This document shows, in pieces, positions 13,283 to 23,407 of a stretch of DNA of 64,000 nt (positions are counted from its first letter, which is position 1; each line of letters opens with the position of its first letter). This DNA comes from Stutzerimonas stutzeri. GTDB taxonomy: Bacteria; Pseudomonadota; Gammaproteobacteria; Pseudomonadales; Pseudomonadaceae. Below the pieces are notes generated by a model that did no database searches, had not been told where the DNA came from, and saw nothing but the letters and a program-made list of their open reading frames with translations. The stretch is taken from assembly GCF_000219605.1 (NCBI RefSeq), contig NC_015740.1, positions 3,720,001 to 3,784,000 on the forward strand, written 5' to 3'. A program made the position numbers and the translations under genes.

Positions 13283-13349
13283 TGCGACGGCTCCCTTGGG
13301 CTGGGCTTCAGCGCCGCAGAGTGGATCCCTCAGGACGACCGGCCCTGCC

Positions 13350-13670
13350 TCAGGCGGTCAATTTCAGCCCCACCAGCCCCGCCAGCAGCAGCACCGCGCT
13401 CAGCAACCGCGCCGGCGAGGCGCTTTCGCCGAAGATGACGATGCCCAGCGCCACGGTGCCCAGCGCACCGATGCCGACCCATATCGCATAGGCAGTACCC
13501 ACCGGCAGAACCTGCATGGCGCGGGCGAGGAGGAAGAAGCTGGCGGCCATGGCCACCAGGGTGAGCACGCTCGGCAGCGGGCGGGTGAAACCTTCGGAAG
13601 CCTTGAGGCCAATGGCCCAGCCCACTTCGAGCAGGCCGGCGATGATCAGCATGATCCAGGCCGAATGCAT
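13350..13670 (-). CDS. sugE: SMR-family guanidinium exporter (SugE/Gdx)
   Basis: 106 residues, four transmembrane helices. The essential Glu of the first helix is present ([13 protein letters not shown]), and [12 protein letters not shown] is the signature of the SugE/Gdx branch. This branch exchanges guanidinium for protons. The start at 13670 has GGAG upstream; the frame is open to 13781, but that part is the riboswitch leader. The upstream guanidine-II aptamer supports guanidinium rather than general drug export. Confidence 0.92.
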   Translation of the reverse strand: MHSAWIMLIIAGLLEVGWAIGLKASEGFTRPLPSVLTLVAMAASFFLLARAMQVLPVGTAYAIWVGIGALGTVALGIVIFGESASPARLLSAVLLLAGLVGLKLTA

Positions 13671-13689
13671 GACGATGACTCCAGCAACG

Positions 13690-13733
13690 GCAGGGCCGTC
13701 CCCGCATGATTCGACACGCCCCGGGTCGTCCCG
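13690..13733 (-). promoter_or_regulatory. guanidine-II (mini-ykkC) riboswitch
   Basis: On the minus-strand leader of sugE, two short hairpins each carry the diagnostic ACGR loop. The first is CGGG-ACGA-CCCG at 13733-13722. The second is GCGGGG-ACGG-CCCTGC at 13705-13690, a 6-bp stem with one G-U pair. They are 16 nt apart, and the second ends about 20 nt before the sugE ATG, close to the ribosome-binding site. This is the standard layout of the class, which opens translation of guanidinium carriers when guanidinium is bound. Confidence 0.85.
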
Positions 13734-13843
13734 CGGCGGATGCGACCCTAGCACAGTCGCGCACCGTTTTGGACCACTCACAGCGCCCGTTGATCAGTAG
13801 CGTTTCTAAGCGGGGATATGCCGAACCATCGCAGATACCCGCC

Positions 13844-13913
13844 GTGGATGGGTGAAGCGTCATCCACCCTACGAGTCCCGCGTGGGGTGGAAAACTGCGA
13901 AGCATTTTCCACC
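13844..13913. repeat. pair of REP-like palindromes
   Basis: Two adjacent imperfect palindromes. The first is GTGGATG-ggtgaagcgt-CATCCAC, followed by CCTACG. The second is GGTGGAAAA-ctgcgaagca-TTTTCCACC at 13886-13913. The first matches the element at 13255, and the second is a sequence-drifted relative with a longer arm. They fill most of the gap between the sugE leader and the aldo/keto reductase gene. Confidence 0.75.
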
Positions 13914-13938
13914 TCGGATAGCGGGCAGATGTCCCTGC

Positions 13939-14802
13939 TCAGGCCACCTCATGCCCGCGGGCCGCTTCGCTCAGGTAGAACCAGGCGGGACGGTCCAGCT
14001 CCAGCTCGGCGCCCAGCAGCGCCTCCTCGATCCGCTCCCAGCGCAGGCTGCCGAGGATCGGCAACGGCCGGCCGGGCAGCTGCCGCAGCCAGGCCAGCGC
14101 CACCTGATTGGCCGTGGCTCCCCGGTCGGCGGCGACTTCATCGAGTGCGCTACATAGCCGATCGCCGAAGCGTCCACCGCCCATGGGCGACCAGGCCAGC
14201 ACCTGCAGGCCGGCAGCCTGCAACGCATGCAGGCTGCCATCCCATACCCAGTGCTGGGCCTGCAGTGACAGCTCGATCTGGTTGCAGCGCAGCGGCACGC
14301 ACTGGGCCAGTGCCTGGCAATGCAGGATGCCGGCGTTGGACAGCCCCACCCAGCCGACCTTGCCGCTGGCGACCAGTCCGTTCAGCGTCTCGGCCACCTC
14401 GTCGACCTGCAGCAGCGGGTCCGGGCGATGCAGCAGGAAACCATCGAGTCGTTCCACGCCCAGTCGCGCCAGGCTGTCGTCCACCGCCCGGCGCAGGTAG
14501 CCGGCACTGGAGTCGTAGTGCTTGACCCGCCAGCGTGAGCAGTCCTGTCCCGCCGGCACGATATCGGCCTTGCCGATGATCTGCAGGCGCTGGCGCAACC
14601 CGGGTGCCTGGCGCAGGGCCGCACCGAAGTGCGCCTCACAGCGCCCGCCGGCATAGATGTCGGCATGGTCGAAGCCGTTCAGCCCGCGCTCGACACAGCG
14701 CTCGATAAAGCCCAGCAACGCCTGGGGCTCACCCAGCTCGGGGTATTCCAGCAGGCGCATCATGCCCAGCAACAGCGGCTGGGCGAGCACGGGTGCGGCC
14801 AT
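13939..14802 (-). CDS. aldo/keto reductase, YdhF-like
   Basis: 287 residues. The aldo/keto reductase tetrad is visible: Asp in GFDHADIYAGG with its Tyr, Lys in IIGKADI and His in FLLHRPDPLL; GLSNAG and LGSLRWERIEEAL line the NADPH site. Overall it resembles E. coli YdhF. It begins 13 bp after the gapN stop on the same strand, so it looks like the last gene of the zwf-pgl-eda-gapN unit. Its substrate is unknown; a reactive aldehyde or ketone from sugar catabolism is one possibility. Confidence 0.85.
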   Translation of the reverse strand: MAAPVLAQPLLLGMMRLLEYPELGEPQALLGFIERCVERGLNGFDHADIYAGGRCEAHFGAALRQAPGLRQRLQIIGKADIVPAGQDCSRWRVKHYDSSAGYLRRAVDDSLARLGVERLDGFLLHRPDPLLQVDEVAETLNGLVASGKVGWVGLSNAGILHCQALAQCVPLRCNQIELSLQAQHWVWDGSLHALQAAGLQVLAWSPMGGGRFGDRLCSALDEVAADRGATANQVALAWLRQLPGRPLPILGSLRWERIEEALLGAELELDRPAWFYLSEAARGHEVA

Positions 14803-14814
14803 CGTGGCGCTCCG

Positions 14815-16443
14815 TCAGAAGATGTAGTCGGTGGTCAGGAAGCTCGACTGGCGGTCACGAATGATCCGGTCGACCAGCTCCTTGTTGGCCTCGTTGAAGC
14901 GCGTCGCCACCAGGGTACGGATGGAGAACACGCGCAGGGCGTCATGTACCGACAGCGTGCCTTCGGCGGAATTCTTGCGACCGTTGAACGGATAGCTGTC
15001 CGGCCCGCGCTGGCACTGGGCGTTGATGTTGATGCGCCCGACCTGGTTGACGAAGGCATCCACCAGCCGGCCTACCTGCGCCGGGTCATTGCCGAAGATC
15101 GACAGCTGCTGGCCGTAGTCGGAGGCGGTGACGTAGTCGATCACCTCCTGCAGGTCGCGGTACGGCACCACCGGCACCAGCGGGCCGAACTGCTCTTCGT
15201 GATAGACACGCATGGTCGAATCCGCCGGGCTCAGCACTGCCGGCTGGAAAAAGGTCTGGTGCGACTCGCCGCCGCCGGCGTTGATCACCCGCGCGCCCTT
15301 GGCCACGGCGTCTTCCAGCACCGCATGCAGGTAATCGGTCTTGCCCGGCTCCGGCAGCGGCGTCAGCGCCACGCCGGGCTCCCAGGGCATGCCCGCCTTG
15401 AGCGCGTTGACCCGCGCAGCGAAGCGTTCGAGGAAGCCATCGAGCACCGCCTCATGCACGAAGAGGATCTTCAGCGCGGTGCAGCGCTGGCCGTTGAACG
15501 ACAGCGCTCCGGTCACCGCCTCCTCCACGGCATTGTCGAGATCGACCTGCGGCAGGACGATGCCCGGGTTCTTCGCATCCAGCCCCAGCGCGGCGCGCAG
15601 GCGGTGCGGACGCGGGTGCAGTTTCTTCAGGTCGGCGGCGCCCTTGTGCGTGCCGATAAAGGCGAACACGTCGATCTTGCCGCTGGCCATCAGCGCGCTG
15701 ACCGTCTCGCGACCGCGGCCGTAGATGACGTTGATGACCCCCGCCGGGAAGCTGTCGCGGAAGGCTTCGAGCAGCGGGCGGATCAGCAGTACGCCGAACT
15801 TGGCCGGTTTGAACACCACGGTGTTGCCCATGATCAGCGCCGGGATCAGCGTGGTGAAGGTTTCGTTCAGCGGGTAGTTGTACGGCCCCATGCACAGCGC
15901 CACGCCCATGGGCACGCGGCGGATCTGCCCGAGGGTGCCCTGCTCCAGCTCGAAGCGGCTGGAGCTGCGGTCCAGTTCCTTCAGCGCATGGATGGTGTCG
16001 ACGATGTAGTCGCAGGTGCGGTCGAATTCCTTCTCCGAATCCTTGAGGTTCTTGCCGATCTCCCACATCAGCAATTTGACCACCGCCTCGCGCTGCTCGC
16101 GCATACGCGCCAGGAAGGCTTCGACATGGGCGATACGCTCAGCCACGCGCATGGTCGGCCAGGCTCCGCGGCCGTAGTCATAGGCGGCAACGGCGGCGTC
16201 CAGCGCACGCAGCGCGGCGTCGGCATCGAGCAGCGGCGTGCTGCCCAGCACCACCTGACGCTCGCTGCCATCGGCCTCGCGCAGAAACACCGGGCTGCGA
16301 ACTTCCGCCAGCGGGCCGTCCCAGTGCATCAACTCGCCATCGACCAGGTAGTCGCGCTGCTCGACGGGTGCATCCGGACGATAGGCTTCGGGAATCTCAT
16401 CCAGACGGGGGAAAAGCTCGGAAAGCGGGCGCGCGTTGCTCAT
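14815..16443 (-). CDS. gapN: NADP-dependent non-phosphorylating glyceraldehyde-3-phosphate dehydrogenase (ALDH family)
   Basis: 542 residues, aldehyde dehydrogenase superfamily. Landmarks are GPYNYPLNE (cofactor/oxyanion Asn region), the general-base segment of a divergent kind, FNGQRCTA with the catalytic Cys, and EEQFGPLVPVV. The long form ending in SSFLTTDYIF is typical of proteobacterial GapN-like enzymes, which oxidise glyceraldehyde-3-phosphate directly to 3-phosphoglycerate with NADPH formation. ATG 16443 has GGAGG upstream. It lies 71 bp after eda, placing the triose made by KDPG aldolase and its oxidation in one transcription unit. Confidence 0.85.
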   Translation of the reverse strand: MSNARPLSELFPRLDEIPEAYRPDAPVEQRDYLVDGELMHWDGPLAEVRSPVFLREADGSERQVVLGSTPLLDADAALRALDAAVAAYDYGRGAWPTMRVAERIAHVEAFLARMREQREAVVKLLMWEIGKNLKDSEKEFDRTCDYIVDTIHALKELDRSSSRFELEQGTLGQIRRVPMGVALCMGPYNYPLNETFTTLIPALIMGNTVVFKPAKFGVLLIRPLLEAFRDSFPAGVINVIYGRGRETVSALMASGKIDVFAFIGTHKGAADLKKLHPRPHRLRAALGLDAKNPGIVLPQVDLDNAVEEAVTGALSFNGQRCTALKILFVHEAVLDGFLERFAARVNALKAGMPWEPGVALTPLPEPGKTDYLHAVLEDAVAKGARVINAGGGESHQTFFQPAVLSPADSTMRVYHEEQFGPLVPVVPYRDLQEVIDYVTASDYGQQLSIFGNDPAQVGRLVDAFVNQVGRININAQCQRGPDSYPFNGRKNSAEGTLSVHDALRVFSIRTLVATRFNEANKELVDRIIRDRQSSFLTTDYIF

Positions 16444-16513
16444 GCAACCTCCAGGTAGCGAGAAGATGGGGAAGATGCGGCGGGCCTTGGCCCGCCGCGA
16501 GGGGCTGGGACGA

Positions 16514-17251
16514 TTACAGCTCGCGCTGTTCGGCGCGCTCGGCGCGCAGGTCGAAGTCGCGCGGCAGTTCGGCCGCCGGCGCGCTGTCCAGCGCCTGCAG
16601 GGCCTGGCGCGTGACGCTTTCGATGGCGGCCCAGTCGCCGGCACGCACGGCCTTGGCGTCGACCATCCAGGTGCCGCCGACGCACATCACGTTGGCCAGG
16701 CTGAGGTAATCCCGCGCATTGCGCGCATTGACGCCGCCGGTCGGGCAGAAACGGATGTCACCGAACGGCCCGCCCAGCGCCTTCAGCGCTGCCACGCCGC
16801 CACAGATCTCGGCGGGGAACAGCTTGAAGCGGCGATAGCCCATGGCGTAGCCGAGCATGATTTCCGAAGCACTGGCGACGCCTGGCAGCAGCGGCAACGG
16901 GCTGTGCAACGCGGCATCCAGCAGCTCGCCAGTGCTGCCCGGAGAGACGATGAATTGCGCACCGGCCGCCTCGGCCTGGGCCAGCATGGCGGCATCCAGC
17001 ACGGTACCGGCACCGACGATCAGTTCGGGGCGCTGCTCGCGCAGCAGGCGGATGGCACTCAGACCCAGAGCCGAGCGCAGAGTGATTTCCAGCACCTTGA
17101 GGCCACCGGCGGCCAGGGCGTCGGCCAGCGGCAGGATGTCCGCCTCGCGCTCGATGGTGATCACCGGCAGGATGCGTGCGGCACTGCACCACTGGTCGAT
17201 CAGGGCGATCTTGTCGGTCATGCTGACGGCGCGGGTTTGGGTAGATGTCAT
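16514..17251 (-). CDS. eda: KDPG aldolase (2-dehydro-3-deoxy-phosphogluconate aldolase)
   Basis: 245 residues. It splits KDPG to pyruvate and glyceraldehyde-3-phosphate, the last Entner-Doudoroff step. Visible motifs are ITLRS with the preceding catalytic Glu, GAGTVL, PG, and FKLFPAE with the Schiff-base lysine, followed by CPTGGV. The start at 17251 has AAGGA upstream; an internal ATG at 17221 is possible. It lies 18 bp after pgl. Confidence 0.95.
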   Translation of the reverse strand: MTSTQTRAVSMTDKIALIDQWCSAARILPVITIEREADILPLADALAAGGLKVLEITLRSALGLSAIRLLREQRPELIVGAGTVLDAAMLAQAEAAGAQFIVSPGSTGELLDAALHSPLPLLPGVASASEIMLGYAMGYRRFKLFPAEICGGVAALKALGGPFGDIRFCPTGGVNARNARDYLSLANVMCVGGTWMVDAKAVRAGDWAAIESVTRQALQALDSAPAAELPRDFDLRAERAEQREL

Positions 17252-17269
17252 GGAAGATTCCTTGCGGCC

Positions 17270-17983
17270 TCAGGGGCACCAGTAGATTTCGAGGGGGCGG
17301 GCGAGGAAGGCGCGGATCGGCATCGCTTCATAGGATTCGCCGGCCAGGGCCTGGTTGAGCGTGGCCAGCTTGCCCGGGCCGTGCAGGGCGAGCAGGGTCA
17401 GCCGCGCGCTGGCCAGCAGCGCCAGGGACATGCTCAGGCGCTGGCGCGGTACGCTCGGCGCCTGCATCGGCAGGCAGCGCCGCGCACCACGCGGGTCGAG
17501 CGCCGCTTCCAGATTCGGGCTGTCGGGAAACAGCGAGGCGGTGTGGCCGTCCTCGCCCATGCCCAGCACCAGCACGTCGATCGGCGGCAGTTCGGCCAAT
17601 TTGGCGTCGGCGCCTTCGGCGGCCTGCTCCAGGCTGGCCGCGCTCTGGTACAGGCCGAACAGGCGCGCCGCAGCGGCCGGCCCCTGCAGCAGATGGCGGC
17701 GCAACAGGCCTTCGTTGCTGTCGGGATGGCTGACCGGCACCCAGCGCTCGTCGGCGAGGCTGATGGTGACCTTGGCCCAGTCCAGTTCCTGCTGCGCCAG
17801 GCGCTCGAAGAACGCGATCGGGCTGCGGCCGCCGGACACCACCAGGGTCGCCGCACCGCGCTCGGCGATCGCACTGCGCAGGGCGTTGCTCACCGTCAGC
17901 GCCAGTTCGCCGGCCAGCTGGTCGGCGTTGCCGAGGCTGAAACCTAGGGTCTGCACAGGCAGATCGAGATTAGAGATCGTCAT
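17270..17983 (-). CDS. pgl: 6-phosphogluconolactonase
   Basis: 237 residues of the NagB/DevB fold. It has [34 protein letters not shown] and [14 protein letters not shown], all signatures of Pgl. It hydrolyses the lactone made by Zwf. The ATG at 17983 has AGGAG upstream and overlaps the end of zwf by 14 nt, so the genes are probably coupled. Confidence 0.95.
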   Translation of the reverse strand: MTISNLDLPVQTLGFSLGNADQLAGELALTVSNALRSAIAERGAATLVVSGGRSPIAFFERLAQQELDWAKVTISLADERWVPVSHPDSNEGLLRRHLLQGPAAAARLFGLYQSAASLEQAAEGADAKLAELPPIDVLVLGMGEDGHTASLFPDSPNLEAALDPRGARRCLPMQAPSVPRQRLSMSLALLASARLTLLALHGPGKLATLNQALAGESYEAMPIRAFLARPLEIYWCP

Positions 17984-19439
17984 ACCAACTCCTGCCGTCA
18001 CGGCTGATCAGGGCAATCGAGGCAGCCGGTCCCCAGCTGCCTGCTGCGTAGGGTTTGGGAGGCGCGCCGACGCGTTGCCAACCGTCGATCAGCTGGTCGC
18101 ACCACTTCCAGGCGTATTCGATTTCGTCCTTGCGCACGAAGAGGTTCTGGTTGCCCTTCATCACTTCCAGCAGCAGACGCTCGTAGGCGTCGGGGATGCG
18201 CGGGCTCTTGTAGGTTTCCGAGAAATTCAGCTGCAGCGGGCCGCTGCGCAGCTGCATGCCCTTGTCCAGGCCCTGGTCCTTGGTCATCACCAGCAGCGAG
18301 ATGCCCTCCTGCGGCTGCAGGCGGATGATCAGCTTGTTGCCGATCAGCTGGCGCTGTTCCGGGGCGAAGATGTAGTGCGGCGGCGCCTTGAAGTGGATAA
18401 CGATCTGCGACAGCTTCTGCGGCATGCGCTTGCCGGTACGCAGGTAGAACGGCACGCCCGCCCAGCGCCAGTTGCAGATCTCGGCCCGCAGGGCGACGAA
18501 GGTCTCGGTGTCGCTCTGGGTGTTGGAGTTTTCTTCCTCCAGATAGCCCGGCACCTGGCGCCCAAGGATGCTGCCAGCGACGTACTGGCCGCGCACCAGC
18601 TGCTGACCGAGGTGCTCCGGCGCAATGGGCGCCAGCGCCTTGAGCACCTTGACCTTCTCGTCGCGGATGCTGTCGGCCGAGAGGTCGCTGGGCGGGTCCA
18701 TGGCGATCAGGCAGAGCAGCTGCAGCAGGTGATTCTGGATCATGTCGCGCAGCTGGCCGGCCTGGTCGAAGTAGCCCCAGCGGCCCTCGATGCCGACAGT
18801 TTCGGCGACGGTGATCTCCACGTGGGAGATGTGGTTCTGGTTCCACTGGGTTTCGAACAGACTGTTGGCGAAGCGCAGGGCGATCAGGTTCTGCACCGTG
18901 TCCTTGCCCAGGTAATGATCGATGCGATAGGTCCGGTCTTCCGGGAAGAAACGCGCCACCGCGTCATTCACCTCGCGGGACGACCCCAGGTCATGGCCGA
19001 TGGGCTTTTCCAGCACGACGCGGGTGCGTTCGGCCAGCCCCGCCTCCGCCAGCCCGGCGCAGATCGCGCCGTAGACGGAAGCCGGCGTGGCGAAGAAGGC
19101 GACGATACGTTCGGCCTGGCCGGCCTTGTCCGCCAGCGCGGCGTAATCCTCGCGGCGGCCGAACTCCATGCTCAGGTAGTCCAGACGGGCCAGGAAACGC
19201 TGCAGAACGCTTTCCTCGAGTTCGCGCTCGGCCACATGGCGACGCAGGTGCTCGGCGATCAGCGCCAGATGCGAAGCCGGCTCGCCGCCGTCGCGGGCGA
19301 GGCCGAGAATGCGGGTGTCCGCCGGCAGCAGGCCGGCACGGTCGAGCTGATAGAGCGCGGGAAACAGCTTGCGCAAGGCCAGATCACCGAGGGCGCCGAA
19401 CAGCGCCAGGGTGCAGGGTTCGACAGATAATGGCGTCAT
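17970..19439 (-). CDS. zwf: glucose-6-phosphate 1-dehydrogenase
   Basis: 489 residues. The nucleotide-binding [16 protein letters not shown], the substrate/catalytic segment [13 protein letters not shown] and EKPIGHD are canonical. It makes NAD(P)H and 6-phosphogluconolactone at the head of the Entner-Doudoroff route. It is the first gene of a minus-strand unit with pgl, eda, gapN and the aldo/keto reductase. HexR-like operators lie immediately upstream, and hexR is divergent. Confidence 0.97.
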   Translation of the reverse strand: MTPLSVEPCTLALFGALGDLALRKLFPALYQLDRAGLLPADTRILGLARDGGEPASHLALIAEHLRRHVAERELEESVLQRFLARLDYLSMEFGRREDYAALADKAGQAERIVAFFATPASVYGAICAGLAEAGLAERTRVVLEKPIGHDLGSSREVNDAVARFFPEDRTYRIDHYLGKDTVQNLIALRFANSLFETQWNQNHISHVEITVAETVGIEGRWGYFDQAGQLRDMIQNHLLQLLCLIAMDPPSDLSADSIRDEKVKVLKALAPIAPEHLGQQLVRGQYVAGSILGRQVPGYLEEENSNTQSDTETFVALRAEICNWRWAGVPFYLRTGKRMPQKLSQIVIHFKAPPHYIFAPEQRQLIGNKLIIRLQPQEGISLLVMTKDQGLDKGMQLRSGPLQLNFSETYKSPRIPDAYERLLLEVMKGNQNLFVRKDEIEYAWKWCDQLIDGWQRVGAPPKPYAAGSWGPAASIALISRDGRSWYDDL

Positions 19440-19444
19440 GATGT

Positions 19445-19523
19445 TTGTTCTTCTACTAACACTGCACTATGAATACACGCGAAGCCGCGTTTATTCAAGG
19501 ATGATGTAGTAATAAAAACAACA
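19445..19523. promoter_or_regulatory. candidate HexR operators between zwf and hexR
   Basis: Two sites resemble the pseudomonad HexR operator (TTGT-N7/8-ACAA type): TTGTTCTTCTACTAACA at 19445-19461 and TGTAGTAATAAAAACAACA at 19505-19523. The second shares the TGTAGT half with the site before edd (23408-23425). Control of zwf by HexR is established in pseudomonads; the exact bases here are inferred. Confidence 0.6.
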
Positions 19524-19609
19524 TTTAGCCATAAAAGGAGATTCCGGTAGTCGCTCCGCAGCCCGCTCAGTAGCATAGGGCACCTCTGACCCGCCGCATC
19601 AGGATCGTC

Positions 19610-20479
19610 ATGGACCGCGTACACAACCTGCTCGAGCAGATCCAGCGTCGCATCGAAGACCTCAACAAGGCCGAGCGCAAGGTGGCCGAAGTCATCCTGC
19701 GCAACCCTCAGCAGGCCACCCGCTTCAGCATCGCCGCGCTGGCGCAGACCGCACAGGTCAGCGAGCCGACGGTGAATCGCTTCTGCCGCTCGTTCGGCGT
19801 TAGCGGCTACCCGGAACTGAAGATGCAGCTGGCGCAGAGCCTGGCCAGCGGCGCCGCCTATGTCAGCCAGGCGGTAGAGCCCGACGACGGCCCGGCGGAA
19901 TACACACGCAAGATCTTCGGCTCGGCCATCGCCTCGCTGGACAGCGCCTGCCAGAGCCTCGACCCGCAACTGGTCAGCCGCGCCGTGGACCTGATGATCC
20001 AGGCCCGCCAGATCCACTTTTTCGGCCTCGGCGCCTCGGCCTCGGTGGCACTGGATGCGCAGCACAAGTTCTTCCGCTTCAACCTGGCGGTGACCGCCCA
20101 TTCGGACGTGCTGATGCAGCGCATGCTGGCGTCCGTAGCGCACACGGGCGAGCTGTTCGTGATCATTTCCTACACCGGGCGTACCCGCGAGCTGGTGGAA
20201 GTGGCGCGCATCGCCCGCCAGAACGGCGCCTCGGTACTCGGCCTGACCGCCGCCGGCTCGCCGCTGGCCCAGGCCAGCACGCTGAGCCTGAACATTCCAC
20301 TGCCCGAGGACACCGACATCTACATGCCGATGACCTCGCGCATCATCCAGCTGACGGTGCTCGACGTGCTCGCCACCGGCATGACCCTGCGCCGCGGCGT
20401 GGATTTCCAGCCGCACCTGCGCAAAGTGAAGGAAAGTCTCAACGCCAGCCGTTATCCGGCGGACGAGGAGCCGAGCTGA
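19610..20479 (+). CDS. hexR: HexR, RpiR-family repressor of glucose catabolism
   Basis: 289 residues. The N-terminal RpiR helix-turn-helix ([25 protein letters not shown]) is followed by a SIS domain (about residues 120-260; [20 protein letters not shown] and [16 protein letters not shown]) that binds KDPG in pseudomonads, releasing DNA. It is divergent from zwf and faces glk-edd. Family and position agree with HexR. Confidence 0.94.
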   Translation: MDRVHNLLEQIQRRIEDLNKAERKVAEVILRNPQQATRFSIAALAQTAQVSEPTVNRFCRSFGVSGYPELKMQLAQSLASGAAYVSQAVEPDDGPAEYTRKIFGSAIASLDSACQSLDPQLVSRAVDLMIQARQIHFFGLGASASVALDAQHKFFRFNLAVTAHSDVLMQRMLASVAHTGELFVIISYTGRTRELVEVARIARQNGASVLGLTAAGSPLAQASTLSLNIPLPEDTDIYMPMTSRIIQLTVLDVLATGMTLRRGVDFQPHLRKVKESLNASRYPADEEPS

Positions 20480-20562
20480 CGCCGCCAGCTCGACCGCTCG
20501 GGCATCGACAATCCCGAGCCATGACGCGGAGCTCGCAGCCCCGCAAGGAACCACGCACCGCT

Positions 20563-20590
20563 CCATGATGTTGCTCCAACAACATCATGG
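20563..20590. terminator. perfect inverted repeat between convergent hexR and glk
   Basis: An 11-bp perfect stem CCATGATGTTG/CAACATCATGG with a 6-nt loop (ctccaa). It lacks a following T-tract on either strand, so it is at most a weak bidirectional terminator; its low GC for this genome is unusual. Confidence 0.5.
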
Positions 20591-20602
20591 ATATCGGCCG
20601 CG

Positions 20603-21571
20603 CTAGCCGGGCACGCACGCCAGGGCCTGCTCCAGCGCCACTCCGGCACCTTCGAGCCCCGGATATTCCGCAGTCACCAGCCACACCGGCACGTCGGCGA
20701 GATAAGCGCTCATGCAGCCCTTGCTGGCAAAGCCACGGGCGAAGCCGCTGGCGGCGAAGAAATCGGCAAAGCGCGGCACCACACCACCGACGATATACAC
20801 GCCCGCGCGCGCGCCCAGGGTCAGCACGTTGTTGCCGGCCACGCGACCGAGCCACACGCAGAACTGTTCCAGGGTCGCCGCGGCCAGCGTATCGCCGGCC
20901 AGCGCTGCCGCCGTGACCTCGGCCGGCGATGCCAGCCGCGGCGCCTGGTCGTGCAGCAGGCAGAGCGCGCGGTACAGCAGCAGCAGGCCGCCGCCACTGA
21001 GCACATCCTCGGCGCGCACATGGCCGAGTCCGGCGAACAGCTGCTGCCACAGCGCCGCCTCGTAGGCATCCGCCAACGGCAGGTCGACATGCCCACCCTC
21101 TCCCGGCAGCGCCTGCCAGCCGCCGCCTGCCAGCGGCAGCAGCGTGGCCACGCCAAGCCCGGTGCCGGGCCCGATCACCAGCGCCGGCGCGCCCGTCTCC
21201 GCGACCCCATTGCAGATGATGCGCCGCTGCGCTTCGGCGACCCGGGTCATACCCAGCGCCATGGCCGCGAAGTCGTTGATCAGCAGCAGCTCGTCTAGCT
21301 GCAGGGCACCACAGAAATCCCTGCGCCCCAACCGCCAGTGGTTGTTGGTGAACACGAACTGCTCGCCCTTGACCGGCCCGGCACAGGCCAGGCAGGCCGC
21401 ACCGACGCTGCCCGGCGCAAGACCGAGCGACGCCAGGTAGTACTCGACCGCCAGCTCGGGCGTGGCGAAATCCGCCGTCGCCAGCACGCGCACCGCTTCC
21501 AGCCGGGCGTTGCGCCAGAGCGCGAAGCGCGCGTTGGTCCCTCCGATGTCACCGACCAGCGCCAGCCTCAT
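20603..21571 (-). CDS. glk: glucokinase
   Basis: 322 residues of the bacterial glucokinase type. It opens with the phosphate motif [13 protein letters not shown], then [12 protein letters not shown] with the catalytic Asp, GPGTGLGVA and [11 protein letters not shown]. It phosphorylates glucose with ATP. The start at 21571 overlaps the edd stop as ATGA, so edd and glk form a coupled operon. The glucose ABC transporter and two-component genes often found after glk in Pseudomonas are absent here. Confidence 0.95.
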   Translation of the reverse strand: MRLALVGDIGGTNARFALWRNARLEAVRVLATADFATPELAVEYYLASLGLAPGSVGAACLACAGPVKGEQFVFTNNHWRLGRRDFCGALQLDELLLINDFAAMALGMTRVAEAQRRIICNGVAETGAPALVIGPGTGLGVATLLPLAGGGWQALPGEGGHVDLPLADAYEAALWQQLFAGLGHVRAEDVLSGGGLLLLYRALCLLHDQAPRLASPAEVTAAALAGDTLAAATLEQFCVWLGRVAGNNVLTLGARAGVYIVGGVVPRFADFFAASGFARGFASKGCMSAYLADVPVWLVTAEYPGLEGAGVALEQALACVPG

Positions 21572-23394
21572 CGCAGCACCTCCAGCCCGGCGGTGAACAC
21601 ACTGGCACCCTGTTCCGCCGAACTGAATGCCGCCCGCATGAAGCCGAACAGCTCGCGGCCGCAACCCTGCACGCCCGTCGCCGGCGCCGCTGCCGGCAAG
21701 CGATCGGCCAGCTCGGCGGCATCCACCAGCACCTCGAGCACGCCGCCCTGGCCGTCTACGCGCAACAGATCGCCATCGCGCAGCCGCGCCAGCGGCCCGC
21801 CATCGATCGCCTCCGGGCATACATGGATCGCCGCCGGCACCTTGCCCGACGCACCGGACATGCGCCCGTCGGTGACCAGCGCGACCTTGAAGCCGCGGTC
21901 CTGCAGCACGCCGAGATAGGGCGTCAGCTTGTGCAGCTCGGGCATGCCATTGGCGCGCGGCCCCTGGAATCGCACCACGGCGACGAAATCACGCTCCAGC
22001 TCGCCGGCCTTGAACGCCTCCACCAGCTCCAGCTGATCGGAGAAGATCCGCGCCGGCGCCTCGACCACGCGAAGTTCCGGCGCCACGGCGGACACCTTCA
22101 TCACCCCACGCCCGAGGTTGCCGCTCATCAGCCGCAACCCGCCCTCGACGGAGAACGGCCGCGCCACGGGGCGCAGGATGCTGTCGTCAAGGCTTTGCGC
22201 AGCCCCTTCACGCCAGGTCAGCCTGCCATCTTCGAGGAAGGGCTCCTGGGTATAGCGATGCAGGCCTCGCCCCATCACGGTATGCACATCGTCGTGCAGC
22301 AGGCCGGCGTCGAGCAGCTCGCGCACCAGCAACGCGACACCGCCAGCGGCATGGAAGTGATTGATGTCCGCCGAGCCATTGGGATAGACGCGGGCCAGCG
22401 TCGGCACCACCTCGGAGAGGTCGGCCATGTCCTGCCAGGTCAGCTGAATGCCCGCCGCCTGGGCGATGGCCGGCATGTGCAGGGTGTGGTTGGTCGAGCC
22501 GCCGGTGGCATGCAGCGCAACCACGGCGTTGACCAGCACGCGCTCGTCGACCAGCTCGCCGAGGGGCGTGTGGCAGCCCCCCTGAGGCGTGAGCCGCGTG
22601 ACCTGGCGCGCCGCCTCGATGGTCAGCGCATCGCGCAGCGGCGTCCCGGGATTGACGAAGGACGAGCCCGGCAGGTGCAGCCCCATCACTTCCATCAGCA
22701 TCTGATTGGTGTTGGCGGTGCCATAGAAGGTGCAGGTACCAGGGCTGTGATAGGCCTGCATCTCGGCAGCGAGCAGCTCGTCGCGGCCAGCCTTCCCTTC
22801 GGCGTAACGCTGGCGCACCGCGGCCTTGTCCTTGTTGGCCAGGCCGGAGGGCATCGGCCCGGCCGGCACGAACAGCGCCGGCAGATGACCGAAGCGCAGC
22901 GCACCGATCAGCAGGCCAGGCACGATCTTGTCGCAGATGCCGAGCAGCAGCGCGGCGTCGAACAGGTTGTGCGACAGCGCCACCGCCGTGCTCATGGCGA
23001 TCACCTCGCGGCTGGCAATGGCCAGCTCCATGCCAGGCTCGCCCTGGGTAACGCCATCACACATCGCCGGCACGCCGCCGGCCACCTGACCCACCGAGCC
23101 GATCTCGCGCAGCGCCTGGCGCAGGCGCTCCGGGTAGTCCTCGTAGGGCTGGTGCGCCGAGAGCATGTCGTTGTAGGCGGTGACGATGGCCACGTTGGCC
23201 GCATCAGGCAGGCGCAGGCGCTGCTTGTCCTTCGCGCCACAGCCGGCGACACCATGGGCGAAGTTGGCGCACTGCGCCGCGTTGCGGGCCGGCCCGGCGC
23301 TCGCGGCGGCGCGAATCATGGCGAGATAGGACTCGCGCGTCGGACGGCTGCGCTCGATCAGGCGCTCGGTGACTTCGACGACCCGGGGATGCAT
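21568..23394 (-). CDS. edd: 6-phosphogluconate dehydratase
   Basis: 608 residues, IlvD/Edd family with a [4Fe-4S] cluster. Cysteine-containing segments [27 protein letters not shown] and [18 protein letters not shown] are in their usual order, as are [15 protein letters not shown] and [18 protein letters not shown]. It makes KDPG from 6-phosphogluconate. ATG 23394 has GGAGG upstream, and a HexR-like site is just 14 bp further. Overlaps glk. Confidence 0.97.
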   Translation of the reverse strand: MHPRVVEVTERLIERSRPTRESYLAMIRAAASAGPARNAAQCANFAHGVAGCGAKDKQRLRLPDAANVAIVTAYNDMLSAHQPYEDYPERLRQALREIGSVGQVAGGVPAMCDGVTQGEPGMELAIASREVIAMSTAVALSHNLFDAALLLGICDKIVPGLLIGALRFGHLPALFVPAGPMPSGLANKDKAAVRQRYAEGKAGRDELLAAEMQAYHSPGTCTFYGTANTNQMLMEVMGLHLPGSSFVNPGTPLRDALTIEAARQVTRLTPQGGCHTPLGELVDERVLVNAVVALHATGGSTNHTLHMPAIAQAAGIQLTWQDMADLSEVVPTLARVYPNGSADINHFHAAGGVALLVRELLDAGLLHDDVHTVMGRGLHRYTQEPFLEDGRLTWREGAAQSLDDSILRPVARPFSVEGGLRLMSGNLGRGVMKVSAVAPELRVVEAPARIFSDQLELVEAFKAGELERDFVAVVRFQGPRANGMPELHKLTPYLGVLQDRGFKVALVTDGRMSGASGKVPAAIHVCPEAIDGGPLARLRDGDLLRVDGQGGVLEVLVDAAELADRLPAAAPATGVQGCGRELFGFMRAAFSSAEQGASVFTAGLEVLR

Positions 23395-23407
23395 GAAACC
23401 TCCAAGA

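Noticed and set aside
14629..16458. 609-codon plus-strand open frame
   Set aside because: It mirrors gapN, whose ALDH motifs are on the minus strand; composition is that of an antisense shadow.
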